34,128 bases of DNA from CAZWXH01 sp964637725 (GCA_964637725.1 CAZWXH010000007.1:1-34128), one strand, 5' to 3'; shown: positions 1 to 8,010, counted from the first letter of the stretch. Numbers and translations: made by a program. The notes: generated from the letters alone by a model not told the origin.

Positions 1-1236
1 TTCATTACCACAAATGAACAATTCAAAACGTTGAGTAAATCTTGGATCCTCAAGATTCTTCTTTGCTAGTGGACTGATTTCAATAGGATGACCATAAACA
101 AATGTAGGTTCTACAATTGTTTCTTCAACATACTTTTCAAAGAATTCATTAATAATATGACCATAACCAAAATGTGGTTCTACAGTAATATTATGTTCCT
201 TAGCTAGACTTGCTGCATCATCAAAACTCATCTTTTGATTAAAATCAATATTTGTTTTTTCTTTAATAGCATCTACCATAGAAATACGTTTGAATCCAGG
301 AGCTAAAGAAATCTTATGTCCTTTATATTCAACCTCATATGTATTTAAAAGAGTATTCGCTGCATTCGCAATAATTCCTTCAGTTAAGTCCATCATGCCT
401 TCTAAATCACTAAATGCTTTATAAACTTCAATAGTTGTAAACTCAGGGTTATGTGTTCTATCCATTCCCTCATTTCTAAACAATCTACCAATTTCATAAA
501 CGGCATCCATACCACCTACAATTAATCTCTTTAGTGGTAATTCAGTTGCTATTCTTAAATAGAATTCCATATCTAAAGTATTATGATGAGTAACAAAAGG
601 TCTTGCACTTGCTCCTCCTAAAATAGGATTTAAGACTGGAGTTTCTACTTCAACATATCCTTGATTATCTAAATAATTTTGGATAGAACGAATAATTTTA
701 GGTCTCGCAAAAGCAATTCTCTTAGCATCTTCATTCATAATTAAATCAACATATCTTCTTCTATATCTTTCTTCAACATCACTTAAACCATGGAATTTCT
801 CTGGTAAAGGTCTTAAGGCTTTTGTTAAATGTGTATACACATTTGCTTTAACACTTAATTCACCATGATTTGTCTTCATGATTTCACCTTCAATACCTAC
901 AATATCTCCAATATCACTTTTCTTAAAGATTTCATAAGCTTCTTCTCCAATAGCATCTTTTCTTACATAGATTTGGATTTGTCCATCTCTATCTTGAATA
1001 TGCATGAACCCAGCTTTTCCTTGTCTTCTTTTTGTCATGATTCTTCCAGCTACTTTTGTAGGAACTGCTTTGTCATGTAATTCTTCTTTTTCAAAAGATT
1101 CATAATCTTTTTTAATATCACCACTATAATGAGTAATATCATATCTTTGACCAAAAGGATCAATCCCTAATGCTTTTAATTCTTCTAACTTCTCTCTTCT
1201 TACTAATTCTTGTTCACTAAATTGTCTTTCTTCCAT
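1..1236 (-). CDS. lysS: Lysyl-tRNA synthetase, class II (C-terminus cut by window edge)
   Basis: Charges tRNA-Lys with lysine in the cytoplasm. The 412 visible codons start at the ATG on 1234-1236, preceded by a good AAAGGAG site. The N-terminal OB-fold anticodon-binding domain (roughly residues 55-150, including VAGRIMTKRRQGKAGF) is followed by the class II catalytic core. Motif 2 is seen as RLFRNEGMDRTHNPEF near residue 250. The C-terminal part with motif 3 lies beyond base 1, so the gene is partial because of the window and not because of damage. It lies downstream of dusB, the same order as in Bacillus, but has its own perfect promoter and a T-box leader, so it is probably induced by uncharged tRNA-Lys. 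The family assignment is secure. Confidence 0.97.
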   Translation of the reverse strand, partial: MEERQFSEQELVRREKLEELKALGIDPFGQRYDITHYSGDIKKDYESFEKEELHDKAVPTKVAGRIMTKRRQGKAGFMHIQDRDGQIQIYVRKDAIGEEAYEIFKKSDIGDIVGIEGEIMKTNHGELSVKANVYTHLTKALRPLPEKFHGLSDVEERYRRRYVDLIMNEDAKRIAFARPKIIRSIQNYLDNQGYVEVETPVLNPILGGASARPFVTHHNTLDMEFYLRIATELPLKRLIVGGMDAVYEIGRLFRNEGMDRTHNPEFTTIEVYKAFSDLEGMMDLTEGIIANAANTLLNTYEVEYKGHKISLAPGFKRISMVDAIKEKTNIDFNQKMSFDDAASLAKEHNITVEPHFGYGHIINEFFEKYVEETIVEPTFVYGHPIEISPLAKKNLEDPRFTQRFELFICGNE

Positions 1237-1259
1237 CTTTTTTCTCCTTTTATAATATA

Positions 1260-1513
1260 AAAACTCTCTATCCGCAAGGGACGAGAGTTATCGTGTTACC
1301 ACCCTAATTTGTTTATACATCACTATATAAACCTTACTAACTACAATCATAGTTATTGCCTGTAACGTGGCTCACGTTATTTTATCACTTACGATCCAAA
1401 ATACAGCTCCTAGTCTTTGTTCATTATTCATTTTATCATCCATTTTCAGCTAGTAGGACTCTCTTTGCATAAAATATAATAATTACTTCTCTATTCATTG
1501 CCTTTACTATACG
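1260..1513 (-). promoter_or_regulatory. T-box leader of lysS
   Basis: The leader between promoter and lysS start contains the canonical T-box core AGGGTGGTAACACG (complement of 1292-1305). It is immediately followed by an intrinsic terminator, with arms at 1279-1288 and 1263-1273 and a T-rich tail at 1251-1262. An AGTA element lies early in the leader, and an AGAGAG motif typical of stem I follows. The triplet AAA after GAAC (complement of 1416-1418) is a lysine-codon candidate for the specifier, but I assigned it by eye without folding stem I. Known T-box logic is that uncharged tRNA pairs with the specifier and the T-box bulge, favouring antitermination. The T-box call is strong; the specifier is tentative. 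Confidence 0.93.
1263..1288 (-). terminator. Regulated terminator of the lysS T-box
   Basis: On the minus strand ACTCTCGTCC and GGATAGAGAGT form a stem around a CTTGC-type loop, followed by TTTTTATATT. It overlaps the 3' side of the T-box region, so it is the terminator that competes with the antiterminator. Confidence 0.85.
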
Positions 1514-1519
1514 TCTTGT

Positions 1520-1548
1520 ATTATATAAACATTATCACTTATTGTCAA
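1520..1548 (-). promoter_or_regulatory. Sigma-A promoter of lysS
   Basis: The minus strand has TTGACA (complement of 1543-1548), exactly 17 bp of spacer, and TATAAT (complement of 1520-1525). Both hexamers are perfect consensus. Transcription should begin near 1513, which gives a leader of about 275 nt that holds the T-box. Confidence 0.9.
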
Positions 1549-1577
1549 TAAATATTCGCTTATTATCAGCATTTCTA

Positions 1578-2579
1578 TTATATCAAATCTTCAAACAAAG
1601 ACTTATCACCTGTATGTAAATAGACTCTATAAGCCTCAATTGTCGCTTCTAATTCCTGATACGTATTAACTTTAGATAATCTGTTTTTGACTTGAGAGGC
1701 TGATTTTAACCCCTTCATATACCAAGGTGCATGTCCCCTCATCTGTCTAATCGCATTCTTCTCACCAACAACTGGAATCAATCTCTTAGCATGATTTAAA
1801 CATTGATCTAATTTTTCATCGATTGTTGGTTCATCTAATAAGATGCCCTCTTCTACATAAGAAACCATTTCTTTTATAACCCAAGGATTTCCAAGCGCTG
1901 CTCTTCCAACCATTACAGCATCACAGCCTGTTTCATCTAGCATACGCTTTGCATCTAGTGCCGTCTTTACATCACCATTACCTATTACAGGAATAGAGAT
2001 AGCCTCTTTCACCCTTTTAATATATGACCAATCCGCTGTTCCTTCATACATTTGAGAACGTGTTCTCCCATGCAATGCAATAGCACTAGCTCCTGCTTTT
2101 TCAATTAATTTAGCGATTTCAACACAATTAATAGAATCCACATCATAACCAAGTCTTATCTTAACAGTTACTGGTTTATTAACTGCCTCCACAACATTTT
2201 TAACAATCTCATAAACCAATTCAGGAAACTGTAATAAGTAACTTCCAGCATGTGCTTTTAGTACTTTGTTGACAGGACATCCCATATTAATATCAATAAT
2301 ATCACAGTTAGAATGTTCATCAACAAACTTAGCAGCAGTTACCATAGACTCCACATCACCACCAAATATTTGAATACTTACTGGATGTTCATCATCATCT
2401 ATCTTCAGCATTTCAATTGTCTTTTGATTTCCATAGCACAAAGCCTTATCACTAACCATCTCACTGACAACTAATCCTGCACCAAATTCTTTAATAATTT
2501 TCCTAAAAGCCACATTTGTGATTCCAGCCATTGGTGCCATAATTATTCTGTTTTTAATTTCTACATTACCAATTTTCAT
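1578..2579 (-). CDS. dusB: tRNA-dihydrouridine synthase B
   Basis: FMN-dependent, NADPH-using enzyme that reduces specific uridines of tRNA to dihydrouridine. The chosen ATG (2577-2579) encodes MKIGNVEIKN and has AAGGTG six bases upstream. An in-frame extension to 2642 has no such site and an atypical hydrophobic N-terminus. The TIM-barrel start shows the family signature MAPMAGITN. The catalytic cysteine is in INMGCPVNKV (about C101), and the phosphate-binding region contains GNGDVKTALDA and VMVGRAALGNPW. The length (333 aa) is normal. It precedes lysS as in Bacillus subtilis, but the accessory XRE gene lies upstream, so it needs its own promoter; an extended -10 is visible. Assignment to DusB rather than another Dus paralog rests on synteny and overall sequence. 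Confidence 0.95.
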   Translation of the reverse strand: MKIGNVEIKNRIIMAPMAGITNVAFRKIIKEFGAGLVVSEMVSDKALCYGNQKTIEMLKIDDDEHPVSIQIFGGDVESMVTAAKFVDEHSNCDIIDINMGCPVNKVLKAHAGSYLLQFPELVYEIVKNVVEAVNKPVTVKIRLGYDVDSINCVEIAKLIEKAGASAIALHGRTRSQMYEGTADWSYIKRVKEAISIPVIGNGDVKTALDAKRMLDETGCDAVMVGRAALGNPWVIKEMVSYVEEGILLDEPTIDEKLDQCLNHAKRLIPVVGEKNAIRQMRGHAPWYMKGLKSASQVKNRLSKVNTYQELEATIEAYRVYLHTGDKSLFEDLI

Positions 2580-2596
2580 ATTTTTCACCTTAACAT

Positions 2597-2605
2597 AATA
2601 TAACA
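2597..2605 (-). promoter_or_regulatory. Candidate extended -10 promoter of dusB
   Basis: TGTTATATT on the minus strand (TG-N-TATATT) lies just upstream of the dusB ribosome binding site. A weak TTGTTT -35 is 16 bp further up. Start of transcription would be close to 2590. Confidence 0.45.
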
Positions 2606-2629
2606 TGTTTTCTTCATAAAACAAAGATA

Positions 2630-2647
2630 AAAACATGATCATGTTTT
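2630..2647. repeat. 18-bp perfect palindrome between the XRE gene and dusB
   Basis: AAAACATGATCATGTTTT is fully self-complementary. On the minus strand it is followed by TATCTTTG, so it could be a weak terminator for the XRE gene. It also lies just upstream of the dusB promoter and could be an operator. The sequence alone does not decide. Confidence 0.4.
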
Positions 2648-2692
2648 AGGTTTATAAATATTGACCTATAGCCTAAATAACAAACAGATTGT

Positions 2693-3526
2693 TTACATAT
2701 AAAATTTAAAATAATTTTTATACTTCTTCTGCCATATATATCCAAGGATTGATAATATAATAACTCCTCCCGTATTAGAAACAATCACTATTAAAATACT
2801 TTGGATGTCCATACCTGTATATATGTTAATAAGAATATTATATATTGTTGATAAAACTGTTATAAAAATCAATCGGTACCATATTGAGATACTGAGATGA
2901 AATAAAATACCATAAATTGCCCATACCAATATAATTGCCCCTATTGCTATTATATATCCTTTGGGAAAAAACACAGCAAATTCTCCCTGCATTGCAATGA
3001 CATACAGTAATGGAAACAACAGAACACTACTTATACCTAGTGTCTTTTCTTTTCGATACTTCTTACACATTAATAAAGTACTCATAATAATACAACCATA
3101 TAAAATTGCTGAACTTGCGATTAAAGACCAAGTAAAATCTCCCATTAATATATAATCAACTAACAGACAAATTCCAATAGATATTATAGAAGCAAAGCAT
3201 AAAAATATTGTGATATATTTCAATAGAGTTGTTCTATTATCATGAATTTTCATTTTTGCATACTCAGAGAACTGATAGAGCCTCTGTGAATCTTTTATTT
3301 CCTTACACTCTAACTCTATGCTTTCTTTCCCAAGCAACTCTGAAACATCAATATTTAGTTCTTCACACAAAGGCAACAATAAAGATATGTCTGGGCATCC
3401 AGCCCCTCGCTCCCATTTAGACACTGCTTTATCACTAACCCCAATCTTATCAGCAAGTTCTCTTTGTGTATAATTCAATTTTTTTCTTGCCGAAGAAATT
3501 TGTGTACCTATATCTTTTGCATCCAT
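2693..3526 (-). CDS. Membrane-anchored XRE-family transcriptional regulator
   Basis: 277 aa. Residues 5-60 are a typical XRE/Cro helix-turn-helix (YTQRELADKIGVSDKAVSKWERG), followed by a charged linker. From about residue 100 there are six hydrophobic segments (about 101-127, 133-153, 164-187, 190-213, 217-237 and 243-265), so the DNA-binding head is probably tethered to the membrane. The start has AAGGGGG eight bases upstream. It is transcribed away from a large ABC transporter, and two matching palindromes lie in the divergent promoter region, so autorepression and control of the transporter are likely by inference. The membrane part could sense a membrane-active compound; no ligand can be read from the sequence. 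The module breaks the otherwise conserved hslO-dusB order. Confidence 0.85.
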   Translation of the reverse strand: MDAKDIGTQISSARKKLNYTQRELADKIGVSDKAVSKWERGAGCPDISLLLPLCEELNIDVSELLGKESIELECKEIKDSQRLYQFSEYAKMKIHDNRTTLLKYITIFLCFASIISIGICLLVDYILMGDFTWSLIASSAILYGCIIMSTLLMCKKYRKEKTLGISSVLLFPLLYVIAMQGEFAVFFPKGYIIAIGAIILVWAIYGILFHLSISIWYRLIFITVLSTIYNILINIYTGMDIQSILIVIVSNTGGVIILSILGYIWQKKYKNYFKFYM

Positions 3527-3553
3527 ATAAAATCCCCCTTTTTGATATGACTC

Positions 3554-3576
3554 ATCATAGCATAAAATATATACTT
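3554..3576 (-). promoter_or_regulatory. XRE gene promoter with operator 1
   Basis: The minus strand carries an extended -10, TGCTATGAT (complement of 3554-3562), with only a poor -35 (TAGGAA). The 12-bp near-palindrome AAATATATACTT on the plus strand (3565-3576) occupies the -10/-35 spacer. This is a typical position for a repressor operator. Confidence 0.6.
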
Positions 3577-3593
3577 TTCCTATCGACTCATCG

Positions 3594-3622
3594 TTTACTA
3601 GTATAAAGTATATACTTATGAT
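3594..3622 (+). promoter_or_regulatory. Rightward promoter with operator 2, towards the ABC transporter
   Basis: TTTACT (3594-3599), a 17-bp spacer and TATGAT (3617-3622) form a rightward promoter. The perfect palindrome AAGTATATACTT (3606-3617) fills the end of the spacer and touches the -10. It matches operator 1 (start-to-start 41 bp), and both promoters share the same TATGAT hexamer. The expected start near 3629 gives a leader of about 560 nt before the transporter gene. Confidence 0.55.
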
Positions 3623-4188
3623 TAATAATTCTAATTTTTTTTAATTTAACAAAGCTATATAATTATAGACTTAAAAGATGAATCAACAAGTTAAAGGTAC
3701 TATAGAAAAATTTCCTTATGATTTGATGTTCCAAATGATATAAGAAGAGGTAAGTAGTTAATTATTTAGCCCTCAGTCAAAAAGATAACACATACATTAA
3801 CTTATAATAATACAAAAAAATGACCTTCATTAAGAAATCATAACAACTCAATTTAATATCAATATTCCAAATAACTTGATTGTATATAAAAAATTTAGTT
3901 ATCCATTTATTTCTAAAACTGAATCTATTAATGAAAATAAATTAAAAAAGATGTATATATTTTTAAATACCGTCAATGCTATATACAGATAGCTTACACT
4001 TTCCCCTCTATTTTTCCTCCCCATATAAAAATAGATGTAAGTTATCAATAGTTATATTCCTAATATTGGTAAACCCAAAGAAAAGAAGACAGGCCCATCC
4101 TGGTCTTCTTTTTCTTTATAAATTCTTTAGTTTTTCTTACATATTTTATCCATATAGATTTGATAGAATGAAAAAGAGGTGAAAAACT
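3623..4188. other. Long AT-rich region upstream of the ABC transporter
   Basis: This 566-base stretch has no convincing gene. A 21-codon frame at 3678-3743 lies about 50 nt after the predicted rightward start, but has only a weak ribosome site (TTAAAAG). A 44-codon stop-to-stop stretch ending near 3992 (with SYPFISKTESINENKLKKM) looks protein-like but has no start signal and may be gene debris. An intrinsic terminator lies at 4081-4113. I see no RNA gene. The region may be a regulatory leader or decayed DNA left from insertion of the module. Confidence 0.4.
4081..4113 (+). terminator. Intrinsic terminator upstream of the ABC transporter gene
   Basis: AAAGAAGACAGG and CCTGGTCTTCTTT pair around a CCCAT loop with one bulged G, followed by TTTTTC. 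It lies 76 bases before the transporter start, so it either closes an upstream transcript or attenuates read-through from the promoter at 3594-3622. Its stem sequence resembles the terminator at 7001-7027, on the other side of the gene. Confidence 0.7.
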
Positions 4189-7002
4189 ATGTTAGAAGTC
4201 AAAAAATTATCAAAGATTTATAAGTCAAAGAATGTTGAAGTTCATGCTTTAGATGATATTAATTTAAAGATCCAAGAAAAAGGTATGGTTTTTATTCTTG
4301 GAAAGAGTGGAAGTGGGAAATCAACTCTTCTTAATGTATTAGGAGGATTAGATCAATTTAGTGAAGGGGAAATCATTATTAGTGGAAAATCTAGTAAAGA
4401 TTTCAAACAAAGTGATTTTGATTCATATCGAAATACTTTTGTTGGATTTATATTTCAAGAATATAATGTTATGAATAATTTTACAGTAAAAGAAAATATT
4501 GCATTAGCATTACAATTACAAGGAAAAAAAGTTGATAATAAAGTTATTCAAGATATTTTAGAGGAAGTTGATTTACAAGGATTAGAAGATCGAAAACCAA
4601 ATGAATTATCTGGAGGTCAACTTCAAAGAGTTGCTATTGCTAGAGCACTTATTAAAAATCCTGAGATTATAATGGCCGATGAGCCTACTGGTGCTTTAGA
4701 TAGCCGAACAGGAGTGCAAGTTTTTGATACATTAAAAAAATTATCAAAAGATAAGTTAGTTTTAATTGTTTCTCATGATAAAGAATTTGCGAAGAACTAT
4801 GCTGATCGTATCATTGAATTAGCTGATGGTAAAATTATTAGCGATACTAGTAAAGAACACATTGCACCTAAACAAATGAATGAAGGTATATCGTTCATTG
4901 AAAATGAATTTATTAATATACAAGATAGTCAAAATCTAACTGATGAAGATATTCTCAATATTATTAAAGAGTTAAAGAAACAAGATGGAGAAACTATTAT
5001 TTCTTTTAATCAAAATACAAATAAAGAAATAAAAAAGACAAATCATGTTGATGAACAAGGAAGATTAGAAGTCTTTAATAACACAACTGATAAACATCTT
5101 GGTTTAAAAGATTATACAAAGAAAGGCATTCATTTTATTAAATCTAAACTTCCTTTTAGAAGCTCATTAAAGCTTGCTTTATCAAACTTAAGACTTAAAC
5201 CATTCCGTTTATTTATTACGATTATGTTATCAGTAGTCTCATTTACCTTATTTGGTTTTGCTAATACGATAGCTGAATATGATAAAGAAGTCGCTACATT
5301 TAATTCTATGAAAGATAGCCAAGTTAACTATTTAACTATTGGAAAAGAAGAAATGGTATATGGTGATGGCTACTCATATGCTAATCAATCTAAACTCAAT
5401 CAAAATGATATCAAATCACTGAAGAAGAAATATCCAAAGATACCATTTACTAATACTTTTACAAATGGTAACTATAATACATCTTTAGATTTTGTATCAA
5501 ATGTTACAAAAATAGATAAAATGCCTCAAAATGAGCAAGCAATGTTTTATCCTATTAATTTATCAGCAATTGCTTCAATTGATCAACAAACAATTAAGGA
5601 AAATAAGTTTACTTTAACAGGAAGCCTTCCTGAAAATGATAAAGAAATTGCCTTAACTGAATTTGTCGCAACTACATTCAAGACACTTGGATATCAAGTT
5701 ACTGATAGTAAAGGAAAAATTATAACTTCTTCTATTACAAATTCAAAAGACCTTATAGGTAAAACAATTACTTTAAAAATTGATAATGAAAGCATTACTT
5801 ATAAAATTACTGGTATTATCGATACTCATATCGATTTATCTAGATTTGAATCCTTAAAAGATGAAGAAAAAAAATCTAAAGACGGAGTTGGTGGCTACTT
5901 CTTAATTTCTGAACTAGATGCTTTAACACGAAGTAGTTTTCATAGTATGGGTTATGTTCATCAATCTGTATTAGAAAAAGCTATTCATAATTATCATGTG
6001 TATTCAACACAAGCCCACGGGAAGTATTTAAGTTTAATTATTAATGATAATTACGGATCTGATATTCAGTATTTCCATAATTATAATGATATAAATAAAG
6101 AATCTATTATAGAATTTAATAATGGTGGTAATTTCTATATCAATTATAATTCAATTAGAAGCTTAACACTTAGTAAGAATGTTACATTACAAGATTATGT
6201 AAGTCAAAATATTACTGATCCTAGTAATGAAAAGCAAGTGATTAACGCTATTAAAGATGCTGTTATAAAATATAAAGATCAAATCATTAAAGCAAAGATA
6301 ACACTTTCAATGAGTGGACCTCGTTCTTCTGTTGATAACCTTATCAGTAAAATTGCCGGTGTTTATCTAAGTCCTGAAGAGACTCAAGAGTTTGTATTAA
6401 CAGACTCCCTTATTAAAGAACATGGGTTCACACAAGAAGGTTATGCTTCATTCATTGTTTCAAATATCAGTGATGATAAAACTTTAAAAGATATTATTTC
6501 ATACACTTATGACGATGGTATTAATGATACAAATTATACCCTTATCAATCAAATAATGCCTATGTTAACAACAGTGAACTCTATTATCTCTACTTTACAA
6601 ACAGTATTCTTATTCATTGGAATTGGCTTTGCAGTATTTGCGGCAGCTATGTTCTGTAACTTTATAGCAACAAGTATTGCGAATAAGAAAAGAGAGATTG
6701 GTATTTTAAGAGCTGTTGGTGCTCGTGGAACTGATGTTCTAAAAATATTCTTAAATGAAAGTTTAATGATTGCTGGTATTAACTGGATCTTTGCAGTCAT
6801 CACATGTGGTGTCGGTACAATCCTTATTAATCAATACATTAGAAACGAGTTTGGAATTCTTGTTACCATTCTAGACTTTGGACTACTACAAATTATTTTC
6901 TTATTATTAATCTCAGTAAGTGTTGCCATTATTGCTTCAGCTTTACCGGTATACAACATATCTAAAAAGAAGCCAATAGATGCAATTAAAGATAGAAAGT
7001 AA
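4189..7002 (+). CDS. ABC transporter with fused ATPase and FtsX/MacB-type permease
   Basis: 937 aa. Residues 1-215 are an ATPase of the LolD/MacB type: Walker A GKSGSGKST (38-46), signature LSGGQ (140-144), Walker B IIMADE (160-165) and the H-loop histidine at 196. A charged linker leads to the permease half: one membrane segment at about 341-361, an extracytoplasmic domain of about 440 residues, then three membrane segments at about 803-828, 860-882 and 899-920. This is the FtsX-like permease plan. AGAGGTG precedes the ATG. ATPase and permease in one chain suggest a homodimer. Families of this kind extrude or respond to peptides and antibiotics, or act mechanically on the cell surface; the substrate is unknown here. 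It is the only plus-strand gene in the first 20 kb and is probably controlled by the divergent XRE protein. Confidence 0.9.
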   Translation: MLEVKKLSKIYKSKNVEVHALDDINLKIQEKGMVFILGKSGSGKSTLLNVLGGLDQFSEGEIIISGKSSKDFKQSDFDSYRNTFVGFIFQEYNVMNNFTVKENIALALQLQGKKVDNKVIQDILEEVDLQGLEDRKPNELSGGQLQRVAIARALIKNPEIIMADEPTGALDSRTGVQVFDTLKKLSKDKLVLIVSHDKEFAKNYADRIIELADGKIISDTSKEHIAPKQMNEGISFIENEFINIQDSQNLTDEDILNIIKELKKQDGETIISFNQNTNKEIKKTNHVDEQGRLEVFNNTTDKHLGLKDYTKKGIHFIKSKLPFRSSLKLALSNLRLKPFRLFITIMLSVVSFTLFGFANTIAEYDKEVATFNSMKDSQVNYLTIGKEEMVYGDGYSYANQSKLNQNDIKSLKKKYPKIPFTNTFTNGNYNTSLDFVSNVTKIDKMPQNEQAMFYPINLSAIASIDQQTIKENKFTLTGSLPENDKEIALTEFVATTFKTLGYQVTDSKGKIITSSITNSKDLIGKTITLKIDNESITYKITGIIDTHIDLSRFESLKDEEKKSKDGVGGYFLISELDALTRSSFHSMGYVHQSVLEKAIHNYHVYSTQAHGKYLSLIINDNYGSDIQYFHNYNDINKESIIEFNNGGNFYINYNSIRSLTLSKNVTLQDYVSQNITDPSNEKQVINAIKDAVIKYKDQIIKAKITLSMSGPRSSVDNLISKIAGVYLSPEETQEFVLTDSLIKEHGFTQEGYASFIVSNISDDKTLKDIISYTYDDGINDTNYTLINQIMPMLTTVNSIISTLQTVFLFIGIGFAVFAAAMFCNFIATSIANKKREIGILRAVGARGTDVLKIFLNESLMIAGINWIFAVITCGVGTILINQYIRNEFGILVTILDFGLLQIIFLLLISVSVAIIASALPVYNISKKKPIDAIKDRK

Positions 7003-7027
7003 AAAGAAGACAAAATGTCTTCTTTTT
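7001..7027. terminator. Bidirectional terminator between the ABC gene and hslO
   Basis: AAAAAGAAGACA and TGTCTTCTTTTT form a 12-bp perfect stem with an AAA loop and T-rich tails on both strands. It starts directly after the transporter stop and overlaps the hslO stop, so it serves both convergent genes. Confidence 0.85.
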
Positions 7028-7895
7028 ATATTTTTTGCATTATTTTCTTTAATTCTTCTTCATTAAACTGATACTTTGTATTACAGAAATGACAAGTCAT
7101 TTCACATCCATGATCTTCATCAATCATTACTTGTAAATCTTCTTTACCCACTGTAATTAAAGCTTTTTCCATATTTTCTTTTGAGCAATCACATTCAAAG
7201 AATAAATCTTGACTATCAAGAATTTTTACATCATTAAAGATAAGCTGAATGATCTCTTCTGGTGTTTTCCCTTCATTAAGTAATGTAGATACGGGCTTAA
7301 AATCCTTCATCTTCTTCTCAATGAAATCAATATCATCATCAGTTGCCTCAGGAAGTAATTGAATTATAAATCCACCACTAGATAATATTTCATTTGTATC
7401 ATTAACAAGTACTCCTAAAGAAGTAACTGTAGGTGTTTGTTCAGATACCATAAAATAATATGAGAAATCATCACCAATTTCACCGGTTTGAAGATTAACT
7501 GAACCATTAAACGGTTCTTTTAAACCAAGATCCTTTGTGACTTGAAGAGTTCCTTCATTTCCAACTGCAACACCTACTGCTAATTTTCCTGTATCATTAT
7601 AAGTATAATGAACTTCGGGATTAGAAACAAATGCTTTGATCTTCCCATCACTGTTTGTTGTTGCTAGCATTGTTCCAATTGGTCCACCACCATTAATAGT
7701 TACCGTCATTTTCTCATTGTTTTTATTCATTGCACCCATCATCAAAGTTGCTGACATCATGCGCCCAAGTGCTGCCGAAGCAGTTGGCCATAAACCATGT
7801 TTTAATCTAGCATCTTCTAATAAGTTCTTTGTTGTACAAGCGAATATACGACAGTTTTTAGACTCAACAATTCCTCTGACTAAATAATCTTTCAT
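7026..7895 (-). CDS. hslO: Hsp33 redox-regulated chaperonin
   Basis: 289 aa from the ATG at 7893-7895 (MKDYLVRGIVESKNCRIF). GGGGGA lies seven bases upstream; a TTG five codons earlier is part of that ribosome site and is less likely. Hsp33 is a cytoplasmic holdase activated by oxidation. The zinc-binding cysteines are present in the family pattern CxC-X30-CxxC at about C235, C237, C268 and C271 (FECDCSK and TCHFCNTKY). The substrate-binding domain motif GGGPIGTM is near residue 70. The gene follows ftsH and a small membrane-peptide gene whose stop codon lies within the hslO ribosome site, so translation may be coupled. In Bacillus, coaX lies between ftsH and hslO; it is absent here. Confidence 0.96.
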   Translation of the reverse strand: MKDYLVRGIVESKNCRIFACTTKNLLEDARLKHGLWPTASAALGRMMSATLMMGAMNKNNEKMTVTINGGGPIGTMLATTNSDGKIKAFVSNPEVHYTYNDTGKLAVGVAVGNEGTLQVTKDLGLKEPFNGSVNLQTGEIGDDFSYYFMVSEQTPTVTSLGVLVNDTNEILSSGGFIIQLLPEATDDDIDFIEKKMKDFKPVSTLLNEGKTPEEIIQLIFNDVKILDSQDLFFECDCSKENMEKALITVGKEDLQVMIDEDHGCEMTCHFCNTKYQFNEEELKKIMQKI

Positions 7896-7899
7896 ATAA

Positions 7900-7992
7900 C
7901 TATCCCCCAAATGCGAAATAGCTTAGTAAAGGAAGAATCATACATATAGCAAGAATTGCTACTAAAATTTTACTCATTGTACTTCTTTTCAT
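7900..7992 (-). CDS. 30-residue single-pass membrane peptide between ftsH and hslO
   Basis: A short frame starts at the ATG on 7990-7992 with a near-ideal ribosome site, AGAAGGAGATAGACA. It encodes a basic head (MKRSTMSK) and one hydrophobic helix (ILVAILAICMILPLL), and ends SYFAFGG. The TAG stop overlaps the GGGGGA ribosome site of hslO, which fits translational coupling. It starts 35 bases after the ftsH stop, beyond a compact terminator. A strong ribosome site, basic-then-hydrophobic composition and clean fit between two genes all favour a real gene. Small membrane proteins of similar design are known in Firmicutes, some as modulators of membrane proteases or transporters. An interaction with neighbouring FtsH is speculation. 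Confidence 0.75.
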   Translation of the reverse strand: MKRSTMSKILVAILAICMILPLLSYFAFGG

Positions 7993-8010
7993 TGTCTATC
8001 TCCTTCTAAG

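Noticed and set aside
865..1080. 71-codon frame opposite lysS
   Set aside because: It lies antisense to a conserved synthetase, with serine/phenylalanine-rich shadow composition and no ribosome site.
2580..2642. N-terminal extension of dusB
   Set aside because: Seven of ten hydrophobic residues at its start are foreign to Dus enzymes, and the ribosome site AAGGTG serves the internal ATG at 2577-2579.
3976..4182. 68-codon plus-strand frame before the ABC transporter
   Set aside because: It reads through the terminator hairpin, has a phenylalanine/lysine-rich composition expected of AT-rich noncoding DNA, and has no ribosome site.
6549..7013. Minus-strand frames opposite the end of the ABC transporter
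   Set aside because: They mirror the conserved permease helices and the terminator, and lack start signals; they are shadows.
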